Origin: Streptosporangiaceae bacterium
Lineage (GTDB): Bacteria; Actinomycetota; Actinomycetes; Streptosporangiales; Streptosporangiaceae
Assembly (NCBI GenBank): GCA_030041135.1
Contig: JASHOL010000098.1
Coordinates: 1-37,350, forward strand
Direction: 5' to 3'
DNA: 37,350 nucleotides
Shown here piece by piece: positions 6,996-15,527 of the stretch. Below the pieces are notes generated by a model. It saw only the letters and a program-made list of their open reading frames with translations, did no database searches and was not told the DNA's origin. How positions within the stretch are numbered: position 1 is the first letter of the stretch; each line of letters opens with the position of its first letter. The position numbers and the translations under genes were made by a program.

Positions 6996-7976
6996 ATGCG
7001 CTCAATTAACTTCGCCGCGGCCGCCGCGGCCGCCGCCATCAGCACCGTTCTGGTCGCTGGTTGCGGCCCTGCTAGCCGCCAGGCATCTCTGCCTGCGGCC
7101 ACTACGCCGGTTCCGGCCACCACCAGGACCGGCCAGCCAACGGGAACGCCGGGGGCTGTTGCCGCCGCGTCAGCTCGGCAGCTCCCGATTTCAGTTGAAT
7201 CCGACAGCCAGATGAAGGCTGAGGGCAACAACGGCCCGTCCTCGGCAATACTGCTTCCCATTTCATGCCGATTGACCGGGACGACCATAACGGCCGAGGG
7301 CACGTACGCAGGCGGCTTCGTTCCCAACCTGTATAACCGCTACGGCGACATCGTCGTGCTCTACGCGTTCGCTGCTCCTTCGGCTGGCTATCCGGAGGGG
7401 ATGCAGCTCGGCGTGTCGGATGCCGGCGACTCCCCGGCCGTGGGAAGCCGCGCGCCGTGGCACGTAAGCCTGTCGATCACACCGTCCGTGGGCGTGCCGG
7501 CCCAGTGCGTGGTCGCGGCACAGCCAACGCACGACCTTCAGCTCGCGCCGGGGCCGGCTCCATCTACCGCGATCCCGACGGCCAGCGCTTCGACCGCCGG
7601 GCAGCTCCCGATTTCAGTTGAATCCGACAGCCAGATGAAGGCCGAGGGCAACAACGGCCCGTCCTCGGCAATATTGCGTCCGACCTCATGCCAGTTGACC
7701 GGGACGACCATAACGGCCGAGGGCACGTACACAGGCGGCTTCGTTCCCAACGTGTACGACCGCTACGGCGACATCATCGTGCTGTACGTACTCACTGCTC
7801 CTTCTGCTGACTATCCGGAGGGGATGCAGCTCGGCGTGTCGGAGGCCGCCGAGTCGCCGGCCGTGGGAAGCCCCGCCCCGTGGCACGTCAGCCTCTCGAT
7901 CTCGCCGTCCGTGGGCGAGCCGGGCCGGTGCGTTGTCGCGGCACAGCCGACGCACGATCTTCAGCTCGCGCCCTAG
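6996..7976 (+). CDS. Lipoprotein with two tandem near-identical domains
   Basis: This is a 326-residue protein. A signal peptide ends in the lipobox LVAGC (Cys23), so it should be lipid-anchored outside the membrane. A Thr/Pro/Ala-rich linker (about 24-60) leads to domain 1 (about 61-184), a short linker, and domain 2 (about 202-326). Both domains start QLPISVESDSQMKAEGNNGP and end PTHDLQLAP, and each has two cysteines that could form a disulfide. The domain is not one I recognise; its length and beta-rich look suggest a small beta-sandwich. The copies are also nearly identical at DNA level. It is divergent from the Nudix gene and followed by a strong terminator. Confidence 0.85.
   Translation: MRSINFAAAAAAAAISTVLVAGCGPASRQASLPAATTPVPATTRTGQPTGTPGAVAAASARQLPISVESDSQMKAEGNNGPSSAILLPISCRLTGTTITAEGTYAGGFVPNLYNRYGDIVVLYAFAAPSAGYPEGMQLGVSDAGDSPAVGSRAPWHVSLSITPSVGVPAQCVVAAQPTHDLQLAPGPAPSTAIPTASASTAGQLPISVESDSQMKAEGNNGPSSAILRPTSCQLTGTTITAEGTYTGGFVPNVYDRYGDIIVLYVLTAPSADYPEGMQLGVSEAAESPAVGSPAPWHVSLSISPSVGEPGRCVVAAQPTHDLQLAP
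7178..7972 (+). repeat. Tandem intragenic duplication, 423-bp period
   Basis: Positions 7178-7549 and 7601-7972 align without a visible gap at an offset of 423 bp (141 codons). Long identical runs are present, for example from GCAGCTCCCGATTTCAG onward. The linker at 7550-7600 is not clearly repeated. High DNA identity, including at third positions, suggests a recent duplication or ongoing gene conversion. Confidence 0.9.
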
Positions 7977-7996
7977 TCGCTAGACCGCGGCAGGGC

Positions 7997-8039
7997 GCCC
8001 GCACCCTGAGCGGCCGAGGGGGCCGCTCAGGGTGCGGGC
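7997..8039. terminator. Strong bidirectional hairpin terminator
   Basis: A perfect 19-bp inverted repeat (7997-8015 and 8021-8039) encloses a 5-nt loop, between the convergent lipoprotein and kinase genes. There is no T-tract, as is common in high-GC actinobacteria. The right arm contains the kinase stop codon (8027-8029). Confidence 0.8.
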
Positions 8040-9655
8040 TGGAAGCTTGTCACCAGGTGCTGCCAGGTGCTCGCGTACACGGTCGGCCACTGGCCGACCG
8101 GCCCGTACAGCTCAATGGCGTAGCTGAGCTGGCCGGGCCGGACGATGAAGGTCCGGTCGATGGCGCGGATGCGGACGCCCTGGTAGACGTCGGTGAACTG
8201 CCAGTCAGCGGCGCTGTAGCCGCGGTAGCTCACCGCGCGGATAGAGATCTGCCGATAGGAGGGATCGGCTGCGGCCTTCTGGGCTGCCTGCTGCTGCCAG
8301 TCGGCCAGGGCGTCGGCCTGCGGGTGCGCGCGCCATGCGACCACCACGACAAACCCGCCGGGCGTCCCCGTGAACTGAACCTCGCCGGCCGCCTTAGTGG
8401 CGACGGCCCAGCCGGGCGGCAGGCCGATGGCAAACCCGCTCGGGTCGTGGTAACTGTGCCAGCGCGGCGCCGGCACCGCTCGCCTGGCCACCGTGTGACC
8501 GGTGCCAGCCGCATGTGCACCAGGTGCGCGGAAGGGCTGCGCCAGCGTGAGGAACGCGACGGCGGCCGCGGCAACGGCGACGGCCGCCGCGATCACCAAG
8601 CGGCCGCGGCGCCTTGGGCCCCGGACGACGTCGCTCCGGCCGGGCGGCTCCATCGAAGGCGGACGCGCCAGGGGCCTGGTGCCGGAGCGCTCCGCCCGAA
8701 CAGCGACGAGTCCGCCCGGCGGGAGGCCCGCTGCCTGCCCTTCGGTTCTGCGGTGCGACGGTCCGGCCGCAACGGGATCGGTGTACCGGCCGACTTCGGC
8801 TGCGCGCTGGAACGCCGCGGTGAAATCACCGCAGCTGCGGTAGCGATCGCCGGGTGACTTGGCCAGCGCCCGGCCGAGAACGGCATCCAGCTCAGGAGGC
8901 AGCCCGTGACGGCGAGCCGACACTGGCGGCGCAGGCTTCGACATGTGCGCGGTGAGGACGGCCATGACGTTCTCGAAGGGAAACGGCGTGCGCCCGGTCA
9001 GCATCTCGACGGCGGCGCACGCCAGCGCGTACTGGTCCGCCCGGCCGTCGACGGGCCGTCCCCCGATCTGCTCTGGTGCGGCGTAGTCGGCGGTTCCCAC
9101 GAATCTCCCGGTGCTGGTCAGCCGTACGTCGCCCGATGTGGCCTTGGTCAGCCCGAAGTCGGCGAGGTAGACGTGATCCGGCCGGCCCTCGCGCACGTCC
9201 ATCAGCATGTTCCCTGGCTTGACGTCGCGGTGCACCAGTCCAGCGGCGTGCGCCGCGTCGAGTGCGGATGCCACCGATACCAGGATCGCGGACGCCCGGT
9301 CAACGCTGAGCGGGCCCTCGCGATCCAGCAGCGACCGCACGTCGCCGCCGACGACGTACCGCATGGCGATAAACAGCAGGCCGGCCGACTCGCCGGCCTC
9401 GAACACCGGGATGATGTGCGGGTCGTCCACCGCCGCCGCGGCCCTCGACTCGCGGACGAACCGCTGCCGGAATTCCGGGTCCGAGGCAACGGACGGAGCC
9501 ATGATCTTCAGCGCGACCAGCCGGCCGAGCTGATCGTCACGCGCCCTGAACACCACGGCCATGCCGCCGTGACCGATCTGCTGCTCCAGCACGTACTTGC
9601 CGATCCGGGACCCGGAGCCGAAGCGGATCTCCTTCCATGGCAGGTCGCTGGCCAT
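8027..9655 (-). CDS. Transmembrane Ser/Thr protein kinase (Hanks type)
   Basis: This is a 542-residue kinase. The glycine loop is IGHGGMAVVF (27-36), the ATP lysine is Lys50, the catalytic loop is HRDVKPGN (142-149, Asp144) and the metal-binding motif is DFG (166-168), followed by an activation segment and the APE motif. A basic, proline-rich juxtamembrane stretch (about 295-351) leads to one transmembrane helix (about 352-373) and an exported domain of about 170 residues. That domain has no PASTA repeats; its QFTGTPGGFVVVV and WQFTDVYQGVRIRAID stretches resemble the serine/threonine-kinase-linked PsbP/Mog1-like sensor folds, tentatively. ATG at 9655 is chosen for its GGAGGTGG Shine-Dalgarno sequence; upstream in-frame codons look non-coding. 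Confidence 0.92.
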   Translation of the reverse strand: MASDLPWKEIRFGSGSRIGKYVLEQQIGHGGMAVVFRARDDQLGRLVALKIMAPSVASDPEFRQRFVRESRAAAAVDDPHIIPVFEAGESAGLLFIAMRYVVGGDVRSLLDREGPLSVDRASAILVSVASALDAAHAAGLVHRDVKPGNMLMDVREGRPDHVYLADFGLTKATSGDVRLTSTGRFVGTADYAAPEQIGGRPVDGRADQYALACAAVEMLTGRTPFPFENVMAVLTAHMSKPAPPVSARRHGLPPELDAVLGRALAKSPGDRYRSCGDFTAAFQRAAEVGRYTDPVAAGPSHRRTEGQAAGLPPGGLVAVRAERSGTRPLARPPSMEPPGRSDVVRGPRRRGRLVIAAAVAVAAAAVAFLTLAQPFRAPGAHAAGTGHTVARRAVPAPRWHSYHDPSGFAIGLPPGWAVATKAAGEVQFTGTPGGFVVVVAWRAHPQADALADWQQQAAQKAAADPSYRQISIRAVSYRGYSAADWQFTDVYQGVRIRAIDRTFIVRPGQLSYAIELYGPVGQWPTVYASTWQHLVTSFQPAP

Positions 9656-9793
9656 TCCACCTCCGGCTGGGCCGCTGCAGCGTGTCCAAACCACGTCATT
9701 GTCGCGCATCGGCCGACAGCGGCAAGCGTTTCCTCGGATCGGCAGGCGGGCCGCCCGGCGGCTTGCGGCGACGGCGCCGAGCGTCAGACCGGA

Positions 9794-9805
9794 TAAGCTC
9801 CGGCC
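9794..9805 (+). promoter_or_regulatory. -10 box of the methyltransferase gene (leaderless type)
   Basis: TAAGCT (9794-9799) ends 6 nt before the ATG at 9806, with no Shine-Dalgarno sequence. The same hexamer at similar spacing precedes the genes at 10645 and 12624. Confidence 0.4.
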
Positions 9806-10597
9806 ATGATCGACTCTGTGTCCAGATTCGCCGGATTCGCCGACCAATACGACACCGCCCGCCCCGCGCCGCCCGCGGACCTGCCCGCGTTCCTGGCCGA
9901 CTGGTCTGGCCGGAGCACTCCGGACGTGGTCGACATCGGCGCGGGCAGCGGGCTTTCCACGATGATCTGGGCCGGCACCGCGCGGCAGGTGATCGCGGTC
10001 GAACCCGGCGCCGGCATGCGGGCCGTGCTGAGCCGCAAGGTGGCGAGACAGGCAGCCGGGCCGACCCGGTTCACGGTGACCGACGGCACCGCCGAGGCGA
10101 CCGGGCTGGAGCGCGAGTCAGCCGACATCGTGACCGCGAGCACGGCCATGCACTGGTTCGATCACGGCCAGGCCCTGCCCGAGATCGTGAGGGTGCTGAG
10201 GCCCGGCGGCGTGCTGGCGGCTTTCGGGCCGGCGTGGCCGCCGCGCATCGACCCGGAAATCGATGCCGCATTCGAGGTTTTCGAGGAGCGCATGACGCGG
10301 CTCGAGGCGGACCGCGGGCTGCGGCCGGCTGATTCCGGTGACGAGCACGCGGCGTCGATGCGCGGCTCCGGCCTGTTCTGGCACGTCGACGAGGTCGGCA
10401 TGCACAGCCGCGAGGAAGGCGATGCGGCGCGGGTGCTCGGCCTGGTCCGCAGTCGCGGCGGGGTGGCGGCGCTGCTCGCGGCCGGGGCCACCGAGCAGGA
10501 GATAGGGGTCACGGACCTGGCCGAGGTTGCGGCGCGCCGGCTGACGGCGCCCCGGCCCTGGTGGTGGACCTTCCGGGTCAGTCTCGGCGTTCGCTAG
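9806..10597 (+). CDS. Class I SAM-dependent methyltransferase
   Basis: This is a 263-residue protein. The N-terminus FAGFADQYDTARPAPP is typical of the small-molecule methyltransferase group. Motif I, VVDIGAGSGLST (41-52), binds S-adenosylmethionine, and the acidic tip of strand 2 appears in VIAVEPGAGM. A motif-II-like segment, ADIVTASTAMHWFDH, is followed by the RVLRPGGVLAAFG strand. The substrate is unknown. It is transcribed divergently from the Ser/Thr kinase across a 150-bp gap. No neighbour gives a pathway. Confidence 0.88.
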   Translation: MIDSVSRFAGFADQYDTARPAPPADLPAFLADWSGRSTPDVVDIGAGSGLSTMIWAGTARQVIAVEPGAGMRAVLSRKVARQAAGPTRFTVTDGTAEATGLERESADIVTASTAMHWFDHGQALPEIVRVLRPGGVLAAFGPAWPPRIDPEIDAAFEVFEERMTRLEADRGLRPADSGDEHAASMRGSGLFWHVDEVGMHSREEGDAARVLGLVRSRGGVAALLAAGATEQEIGVTDLAEVAARRLTAPRPWWWTFRVSLGVR

Positions 10598-10605
10598 GTA
10601 GGTAG

Positions 10606-10644
10606 TTGCGGTAAAGCAAACTTTCCGTTGTAAGCTGGTTCAGC
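10606..10644 (+). promoter_or_regulatory. Promoter/operator region of the DHA2 transporter gene
   Basis: TTGCGG (10606-10611) and TAAGCT (10631-10636) are 19 bp apart, and GTG follows 8 nt later without a Shine-Dalgarno sequence. The AT-rich segment in between contains AAAGCAAACTTT, a short dyad that a TetR- or MarR-type repressor could bind. No such regulator gene is adjacent. Confidence 0.35.
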
Positions 10645-12543
10645 GTGGGACCGATAGCCGGAGAGCCAGGAGCAGACCAGCAGGCCGCGAGCGCCAGGCC
10701 GGACAGGTACAAGTGGATCGCCCTGTCCAACACGACGCTCAGCATCACGATGGCGACGATCGACGCGTCGATCGTGATCATCTCGATGCCGGCCATCTTC
10801 CGGGGCATCCACCTCAGTCCGCTGGCGCCGGGAAACATCAGCTACGTGCTCTGGATGATCATGGGGTACCTGCTGGTGCAGGCGGTGCTCGTGGTCACGC
10901 TGGGCAGGCTCGGCGACATGTACGGCCGGGTCAAGATCTACAACCTGGGCTTCGTCGTCTTCACGGTCGCCTCCATCGCGCTGTCTCTTGATCCTTTCCT
11001 CGGCGGCAGGGGCGCACTCTGGCTGATCTTGTGGCGGGTTGTTCAGGCATTCGGCGGGGCGATGCTGATGGCCAACTCGGCCGCGATCCTCACCGACGCG
11101 TTCCCGGCCAACCAGCGCGGCATGGCGCTCGGGATCAACCAGATCGCCGGCATCTCTGGCCAGTTCGTCGGCCTGCTCCTCGGCGGCCTGCTGGCCGCCT
11201 GGGACTGGCGCGCGGTGTTCTGGGTCAACGTGCCCATCGGGCTCTGGGGTACCATCTGGGCCTACCGCAGCCTGCATGAGATCGCGACGACAAGGCGAGC
11301 CAAGATCGACTGGGTGGGCAACGTCCTGTTCGCGGTCGGCGCCACCAGCCTGCTGGCCGCGATCACCTTCGGCATCCAGCCGTACGGCGGGCACGCCACC
11401 GGCTGGACGAACCCGAAGGTGGACGCGGGGCTCATCGGCGGCGTCGTGCTGCTGATCGTCTTCTGCATCGTGGAGACCAAGATCGCTGAGCCCATGTTCC
11501 GCATGGGCCTGTTCAAGATCCGCGCGTTCGCCGCCGGGAACGCGGCCAGCCTGATGAGTTCGATGTCGCGTGGCGGGCTGCAGTTCATGCTGGTCATCTG
11601 GCTGGCCGGGATCTGGCTGCCGCTCCACGGGTACAGCTTCACGGTCACGCCGCTGTGGGCGGGGATTTACATGCTCCCGCTGACGGCCGGGTTCCTGATC
11701 GCGGGGCCGATCTCCGGATACCTGTCCGACCGGTTCGGGGCTCGCCCGTTCTCGACGGCCGGCCTGCTCGTCGCCGCGTGCGGTTTCACCGGCCTGATGC
11801 TGCTGCCGGTGGACTTCCCCTACCCGGCGTTCGCCTGCATCATCTTCTGCAACGGCATCGGTTCTGGGCTGTTCGCCTCGCCGAACACCTCCTCGATCAT
11901 GAGCAGCGTCCCGGCCGAGCACCGGGGCGCCGCGTCGGGCATGCGGTCGGTGTTCATGAACTCGGGCATGTCGCTGTCGATCGGGTTCTTCTTCTCGCTG
12001 ATGATCGCTGGCCTGTCGAGCACCCTGCCGAAGACCCTGGGCAGCGGCCTGCGGGCCCAGGGCGTCCCAGCCGCGGCCGCCAGTCATATAGCACACCTGC
12101 CCCCGGTGAGCACGCTGTTCTCAGCGCTGCTCGGGTATAACCCGATCAAGGGCCTGCTCGGCCCGACCGGGATCCTCAGCAAGCTGCCTGCCCACAACGT
12201 CGCCGTGCTGACCGGCACTCAGTTCTTCCCGCACCTGATCTCGGCCCCGTTCAAGCACGGCCTGGTGGTCGTGTACAGCGCGGCAATCGCGATGTCGGTC
12301 GCCGGGGCGCTGATCTCCCTGATGCGGGGCAAGCAGTTCTACTACGACGACCGGGCGAACGAGGATGCAGTGGCCGTCCAGCCGGCCGGAACCCTCGCAG
12401 CGCCGCTGGCGGTCAGCCCGTTCGCGGCCGATGCCGCTGCGAACGGGAACGGAAACGGGACCGGCGGCAGGCCGGCCGGGAAAGGGCCGGGCACCGGCGG
12501 CGACCTTGGAGCACGACCAGCTCCGTCGTCGGCCGCGGACTGA
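10645..12543 (+). CDS. DHA2-family MFS drug/proton antiporter (14-helix)
   Basis: This is a 632-residue polytopic membrane protein. TM1 carries the DHA2 signature TIDASIVIISMPAI, the loop 2-3 motif A is GRLGDMYGR, and NQIAGISGQFVGLLLGG lies in TM5. The pattern of hydrophobic segments fits 14 helices, with extra loops near the C-terminus and a Gly/Asn/Ala-rich cytoplasmic tail (about 575-632). It probably exports a hydrophobic or cationic compound in exchange for protons. The start is GTG at 10645, likely leaderless. It is longer than the usual 480-520 residues mainly through the tail and an insertion of about 70 residues between late helices. Confidence 0.92.
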   Translation: MGPIAGEPGADQQAASARPDRYKWIALSNTTLSITMATIDASIVIISMPAIFRGIHLSPLAPGNISYVLWMIMGYLLVQAVLVVTLGRLGDMYGRVKIYNLGFVVFTVASIALSLDPFLGGRGALWLILWRVVQAFGGAMLMANSAAILTDAFPANQRGMALGINQIAGISGQFVGLLLGGLLAAWDWRAVFWVNVPIGLWGTIWAYRSLHEIATTRRAKIDWVGNVLFAVGATSLLAAITFGIQPYGGHATGWTNPKVDAGLIGGVVLLIVFCIVETKIAEPMFRMGLFKIRAFAAGNAASLMSSMSRGGLQFMLVIWLAGIWLPLHGYSFTVTPLWAGIYMLPLTAGFLIAGPISGYLSDRFGARPFSTAGLLVAACGFTGLMLLPVDFPYPAFACIIFCNGIGSGLFASPNTSSIMSSVPAEHRGAASGMRSVFMNSGMSLSIGFFFSLMIAGLSSTLPKTLGSGLRAQGVPAAAASHIAHLPPVSTLFSALLGYNPIKGLLGPTGILSKLPAHNVAVLTGTQFFPHLISAPFKHGLVVVYSAAIAMSVAGALISLMRGKQFYYDDRANEDAVAVQPAGTLAAPLAVSPFAADAAANGNGNGTGGRPAGKGPGTGGDLGARPAPSSAAD

Positions 12544-12611
12544 CCGGCGGCCGCGTCCTCGGCCGCGGACTCGTTCGGGCGCTGGCTGGCCCCGCGGTCG
12601 CGCCGGGCAGG

Positions 12612-12623
12612 TAAGCTCGGGTT
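12612..12623 (+). promoter_or_regulatory. -10 box of the FmdB-like gene (leaderless type)
   Basis: TAAGCT (12612-12617) ends 6 nt before GTG at 12624, and there is no Shine-Dalgarno sequence. Confidence 0.4.
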
Positions 12624-12839
12624 GTGCCGCGATACGAGTACCGCTGCCGTGCCTGCGGAGACACCTTCGAGCAGAGCCGGCCAATGAGCGAGGCTGCTGC
12701 CCCGGCGACCTGCCCGCAGGGCCACGACGACACGGTCAAGCTGCTGTCCACGGTGGCTGTCGGCGGCCGCGCCAGCGGAGCGCCTCAGCCGGGTGCGGGC
12801 GGCGGTGGCTGCTGCGGCGGGGCCTGCGGCTGCCACTGA
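12624..12839 (+). CDS. FmdB-family zinc ribbon protein
   Basis: This 71-residue protein starts MPRYEYRCRACGDTFEQ, the classical FmdB/CxxC_CxxC_SSSS opening. A first CxxC (residues 8-11) pairs with a single later cysteine in CPQGH, so the second knuckle may use Cys and His. The C-terminus is Gly/Cys-rich (GGGGCCGGACGCH) and could bind a second metal. FmdB proteins are putative regulators or accessory factors; no function is established here. GTG at 12624 is the only reasonable start. The gene stands alone between the transporter and sthA. Confidence 0.85.
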   Translation: MPRYEYRCRACGDTFEQSRPMSEAAAPATCPQGHDDTVKLLSTVAVGGRASGAPQPGAGGGGCCGGACGCH

Positions 12840-12895
12840 GCCTTCCGGTCCGCCCAGCGCCGGTGTCCTACGGCGGGCATGAGGGCCGGCGATGC

Positions 12896-14299
12896 TCAGG
12901 CCGAGAACCGCTCCACCTGGCGCATCTTGTTGGTTGCGTCGAGCGCCGCCACCTTGTAAGACTCTGCGAGCGTCGGGTAATTGAAGACCGCATCGACGAG
13001 GTAATCGACCGTTCCGCCGCACCCCATGACGGCCTGGCCGATGTGTACCAGCTCGGTCGCACCGGTGCCGAACACGTGGACGCCGAGTAGCTTGCGGTCG
13101 ACCGGCGACACCAGCAGCTTGAGCACCCCATAGGAGTCGCCGACGATCTGGCCGCGGGCCAGCTCCCGGTAGCGGGAAACGCCGACCTCAAACGGCACGC
13201 AGTCCTGGGTGAGCTGGTCCTCGGTCTTTCCGATGAAGCTGATCTCCGGCAGGCTGTAGATCCCGATTGGCTGGAGCACGTTCGTGGCGTGGCACGGCTC
13301 GTCACAGGCATGGTGAGCGGCGAGCCTGCCCTGCTCCATCGAGGTTGCCGCCAGTGCGGGAAAGCCGATGACGTCGCCCACGGCATAGATCGACGGGACT
13401 TCGGTCCTGTAGTTCTCATCGACCCTGATCCGGCCACGGGCATCGGCGCTGAGCCCGGCGGCCGGCAGGTCAAGGTCGTCGGTCATGCCCTGCCGCCCGG
13501 CCGAGTACATGACGGTGTCGGCCGGGATGCGCTTCCCGCTGGCCAGTTCGGCAATGGCGCCCTCCGGCCTCGCCCCGACCGCGGTTACGGTCTCGCCGAA
13601 CCTGAACGTGACGGCCAGGTCGCGCAGGTGGTACTTGAGCGCCTCGATTACCTCGAGGTCGCAGAACTCGAGCATGCGGTCGCGCTGCTCGATCACCGTT
13701 ACCTTGGTGCCGAGAGCGGCGAACATGGAGGCGTACTCAATGCCGATGACCCCGGCACCGGCCACGACCATCGTCCGCGGGATGCGCTCGAGCTTGAGTA
13801 TGCCGTCGGCGTCGATGATCGTGCGTTCGTCGAATGCCACGCTGGCCGGCCGGGCGGGCTTGGTGCCGGTCGCAATGATGATCTTCTTGGCGCTGGCCGG
13901 CCTGGAGCGGCCCTCCGAGTCGCAGACGTCGACGGTCGTGGGACTGGTCAGCCGGGCGGACCCGGTCAGGATCGTGACCCGGTTGCGGCTGAGCTGGCTG
14001 CGAACGACGTCCGTCTCGCGGCTGACGACGTGGTGTGTCCGGGAGGTGAGGTCGCCGATGGTGATCTCGTCCTTCACGCGGTAGCTCATCCCGTACATCT
14101 CGCGCTGGTCGAGCCCGGTCAGGTAGAGGACCGCTTCGCGGAGCGTTTTGGAGGGAATCGTGCCTGTATTGACGCATACGCCGCCCAGCATGTAAGGACG
14201 CTCGACCAAGCCCACCCGCCGGTCGAGTTTGGCCGCGGCAATGGCCGCCTTCTGCCCGCCAGGACCCGACCCGATAACGAGAACGTCGAAGTCGTCCAT
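12896..14299 (-). CDS. sthA: Soluble NAD(P)+ transhydrogenase (Si-specific)
   Basis: This is a 467-residue flavoprotein of the pyridine nucleotide-disulfide oxidoreductase superfamily. The FAD site is [19 protein letters not shown] (7-25). The segment [18 protein letters not shown] has Thr where lipoamide dehydrogenases have the second redox cysteine, which is diagnostic for SthA. The NAD-binding motif is [16 protein letters not shown], and the dimerisation domain ends with [14 protein letters not shown]. It transfers hydride from NADPH to NAD+ to balance cofactor pools. ATG at 14299 (MDDFDV) is preferred because it lies 7 nt from a CAGACT -10-like box; ATG at 14305 is also possible. Confidence 0.93.
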   Translation of the reverse strand: MDDFDVLVIGSGPGGQKAAIAAAKLDRRVGLVERPYMLGGVCVNTGTIPSKTLREAVLYLTGLDQREMYGMSYRVKDEITIGDLTSRTHHVVSRETDVVRSQLSRNRVTILTGSARLTSPTTVDVCDSEGRSRPASAKKIIIATGTKPARPASVAFDERTIIDADGILKLERIPRTMVVAGAGVIGIEYASMFAALGTKVTVIEQRDRMLEFCDLEVIEALKYHLRDLAVTFRFGETVTAVGARPEGAIAELASGKRIPADTVMYSAGRQGMTDDLDLPAAGLSADARGRIRVDENYRTEVPSIYAVGDVIGFPALAATSMEQGRLAAHHACDEPCHATNVLQPIGIYSLPEISFIGKTEDQLTQDCVPFEVGVSRYRELARGQIVGDSYGVLKLLVSPVDRKLLGVHVFGTGATELVHIGQAVMGCGGTVDYLVDAVFNYPTLAESYKVAALDATNKMRQVERFSA

Positions 14300-14417
14300 A
14301 TCCATCAGTCTGACGACGGCGGGGAGCGCGCGGAAGGGCCAGAACGCGAGGCAAGGCGAGGATGCGCGATTCGTTACTCGTCCGTCGGCTGCCGGTCGCT
14401 GTCGTGTCCGGCAGCGG

Positions 14418-15527
14418 TCAGCGCTGCGCGAGCGGTCCCGGCCCGGCCGCGGCGGCCGCCGCGATGACCCGCTCGTACCCCCAGTCGCCGTCGACCGGCA
14501 TCGGGAACAGCACGGGCAGGTCCACCCCGGCCGCCCGGTACTCGGCCAGCCGCTGCATGATCGCCCCGGAGTCACCGCGGGCCACGAAGGCGTCGGCGAC
14601 GGCCTGCGGTACCCGGTCGGCAGCACCGGCCCGGTCACCCGCCAGCACGAGGTCGCGGACCGCGGTCAGGTTGGCAGCGCCAGAATCTGGCGAGCACGAG
14701 GCGCCGGCTGCGGCGTCAGCCGGGGCCGATAGCGCCGTCGGTTCACCGAACAGCCGCGGCGCGGTTGGGTGCAGGACGTAGCGGGGCACGACCGCCCTGG
14801 CGGCCGAGGCGGCCGCCTCGGCGCTGTCGGACAGGCAGCAGTGCAGCACGCACGCGATCTCGACTGCGCTCGGCTCCCGTCCGGCCTCCGCCGCCGCGGC
14901 CCGCACCGCCGCAGCGGCCTGGCCGGCCTGGGCGGCGGACATCAGGTTGAGGATCACCCCGTCCGCGATCCGGCCGGCCAGGGCGAGCATCCGCGGCCCG
15001 AGGGCACCCAGGTAGATCGGCAGCCCGGGCCGGACCGGCGGCCGGTCAAGCGGCACCGGGCCGGCCCGGAACAGCCGGCCCTGGAATCCGGCCGGGCTTC
15101 CGCCGAGGACGGCGCGCACGACGGCGACGTACTCCTCGATCATCTGCAGGGGCGGGAACGGAGCGATTCCGAATCTCGCGTTCATTACCGGGTTGGCGAC
15201 TCCGAGGCCGAGGATGAGCCGGCCCGACGCCGCGTGGTCCAGCTGCGCGGCAGTCTTGGCCGTGAGGACCGGCGGCCGGAGCGCGGCGTTGGCGACGGCG
15301 GTCCCGACGCGGACCCGGCTGGTCGCGGCCGCCACCGGATGGACCAGGGCCAGGGCGTCGCCGTGTCCTTCGGCCACGAGTACCGCGCTGAACCCGGCAT
15401 CCTCGGCCGCCGCGGCGAGTGCTCCGATGTCGGCCGCCGCCAGCCCGCTGTGCGAGGCGATGGACAGGCCGACGGGCCCGGCCAAGCTCCCAGCGGAGTC
15501 CGGGGTCACGGCCGCGCCCGCGGTCAC
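14418..15527 (-). CDS. LLM-class flavin-dependent oxidoreductase
   Basis: This is a protein of about 369 residues with the luciferase-like monooxygenase TIM-barrel pattern: [16 protein letters not shown] near the N-terminus, [17 protein letters not shown], then [20 protein letters not shown] and [20 protein letters not shown]. Such F420- or FMN-dependent enzymes oxidise or reduce a wide range of small molecules. GTG at 15527 overlaps the acyl-CoA ligase stop by 4 bp (GTGA), so the two are translationally coupled; GTG at 15509 is an alternative. A low-complexity Ala-rich insert appears around residues 275-300. The coenzyme cannot be decided from the sequence. Together with the ligase it suggests a catabolic pathway. 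Confidence 0.85.
   Translation of the reverse strand: MTAGAAVTPDSAGSLAGPVGLSIASHSGLAAADIGALAAAAEDAGFSAVLVAEGHGDALALVHPVAAATSRVRVGTAVANAALRPPVLTAKTAAQLDHAASGRLILGLGVANPVMNARFGIAPFPPLQMIEEYVAVVRAVLGGSPAGFQGRLFRAGPVPLDRPPVRPGLPIYLGALGPRMLALAGRIADGVILNLMSAAQAGQAAAAVRAAAAEAGREPSAVEIACVLHCCLSDSAEAAASAARAVVPRYVLHPTAPRLFGEPTALSAPADAAAGASCSPDSGAANLTAVRDLVLAGDRAGAADRVPQAVADAFVARGDSGAIMQRLAEYRAAGVDLPVLFPMPVDGDWGYERVIAAAAAAGPGPLAQR

Noticed and set aside
10594..12096. 500-codon minus-strand frame opposite the DHA2 transporter
   Set aside because: Its Asp/Arg/Gln/His-rich translation is the usual antisense shadow of a hydrophobic membrane protein in high-GC DNA.
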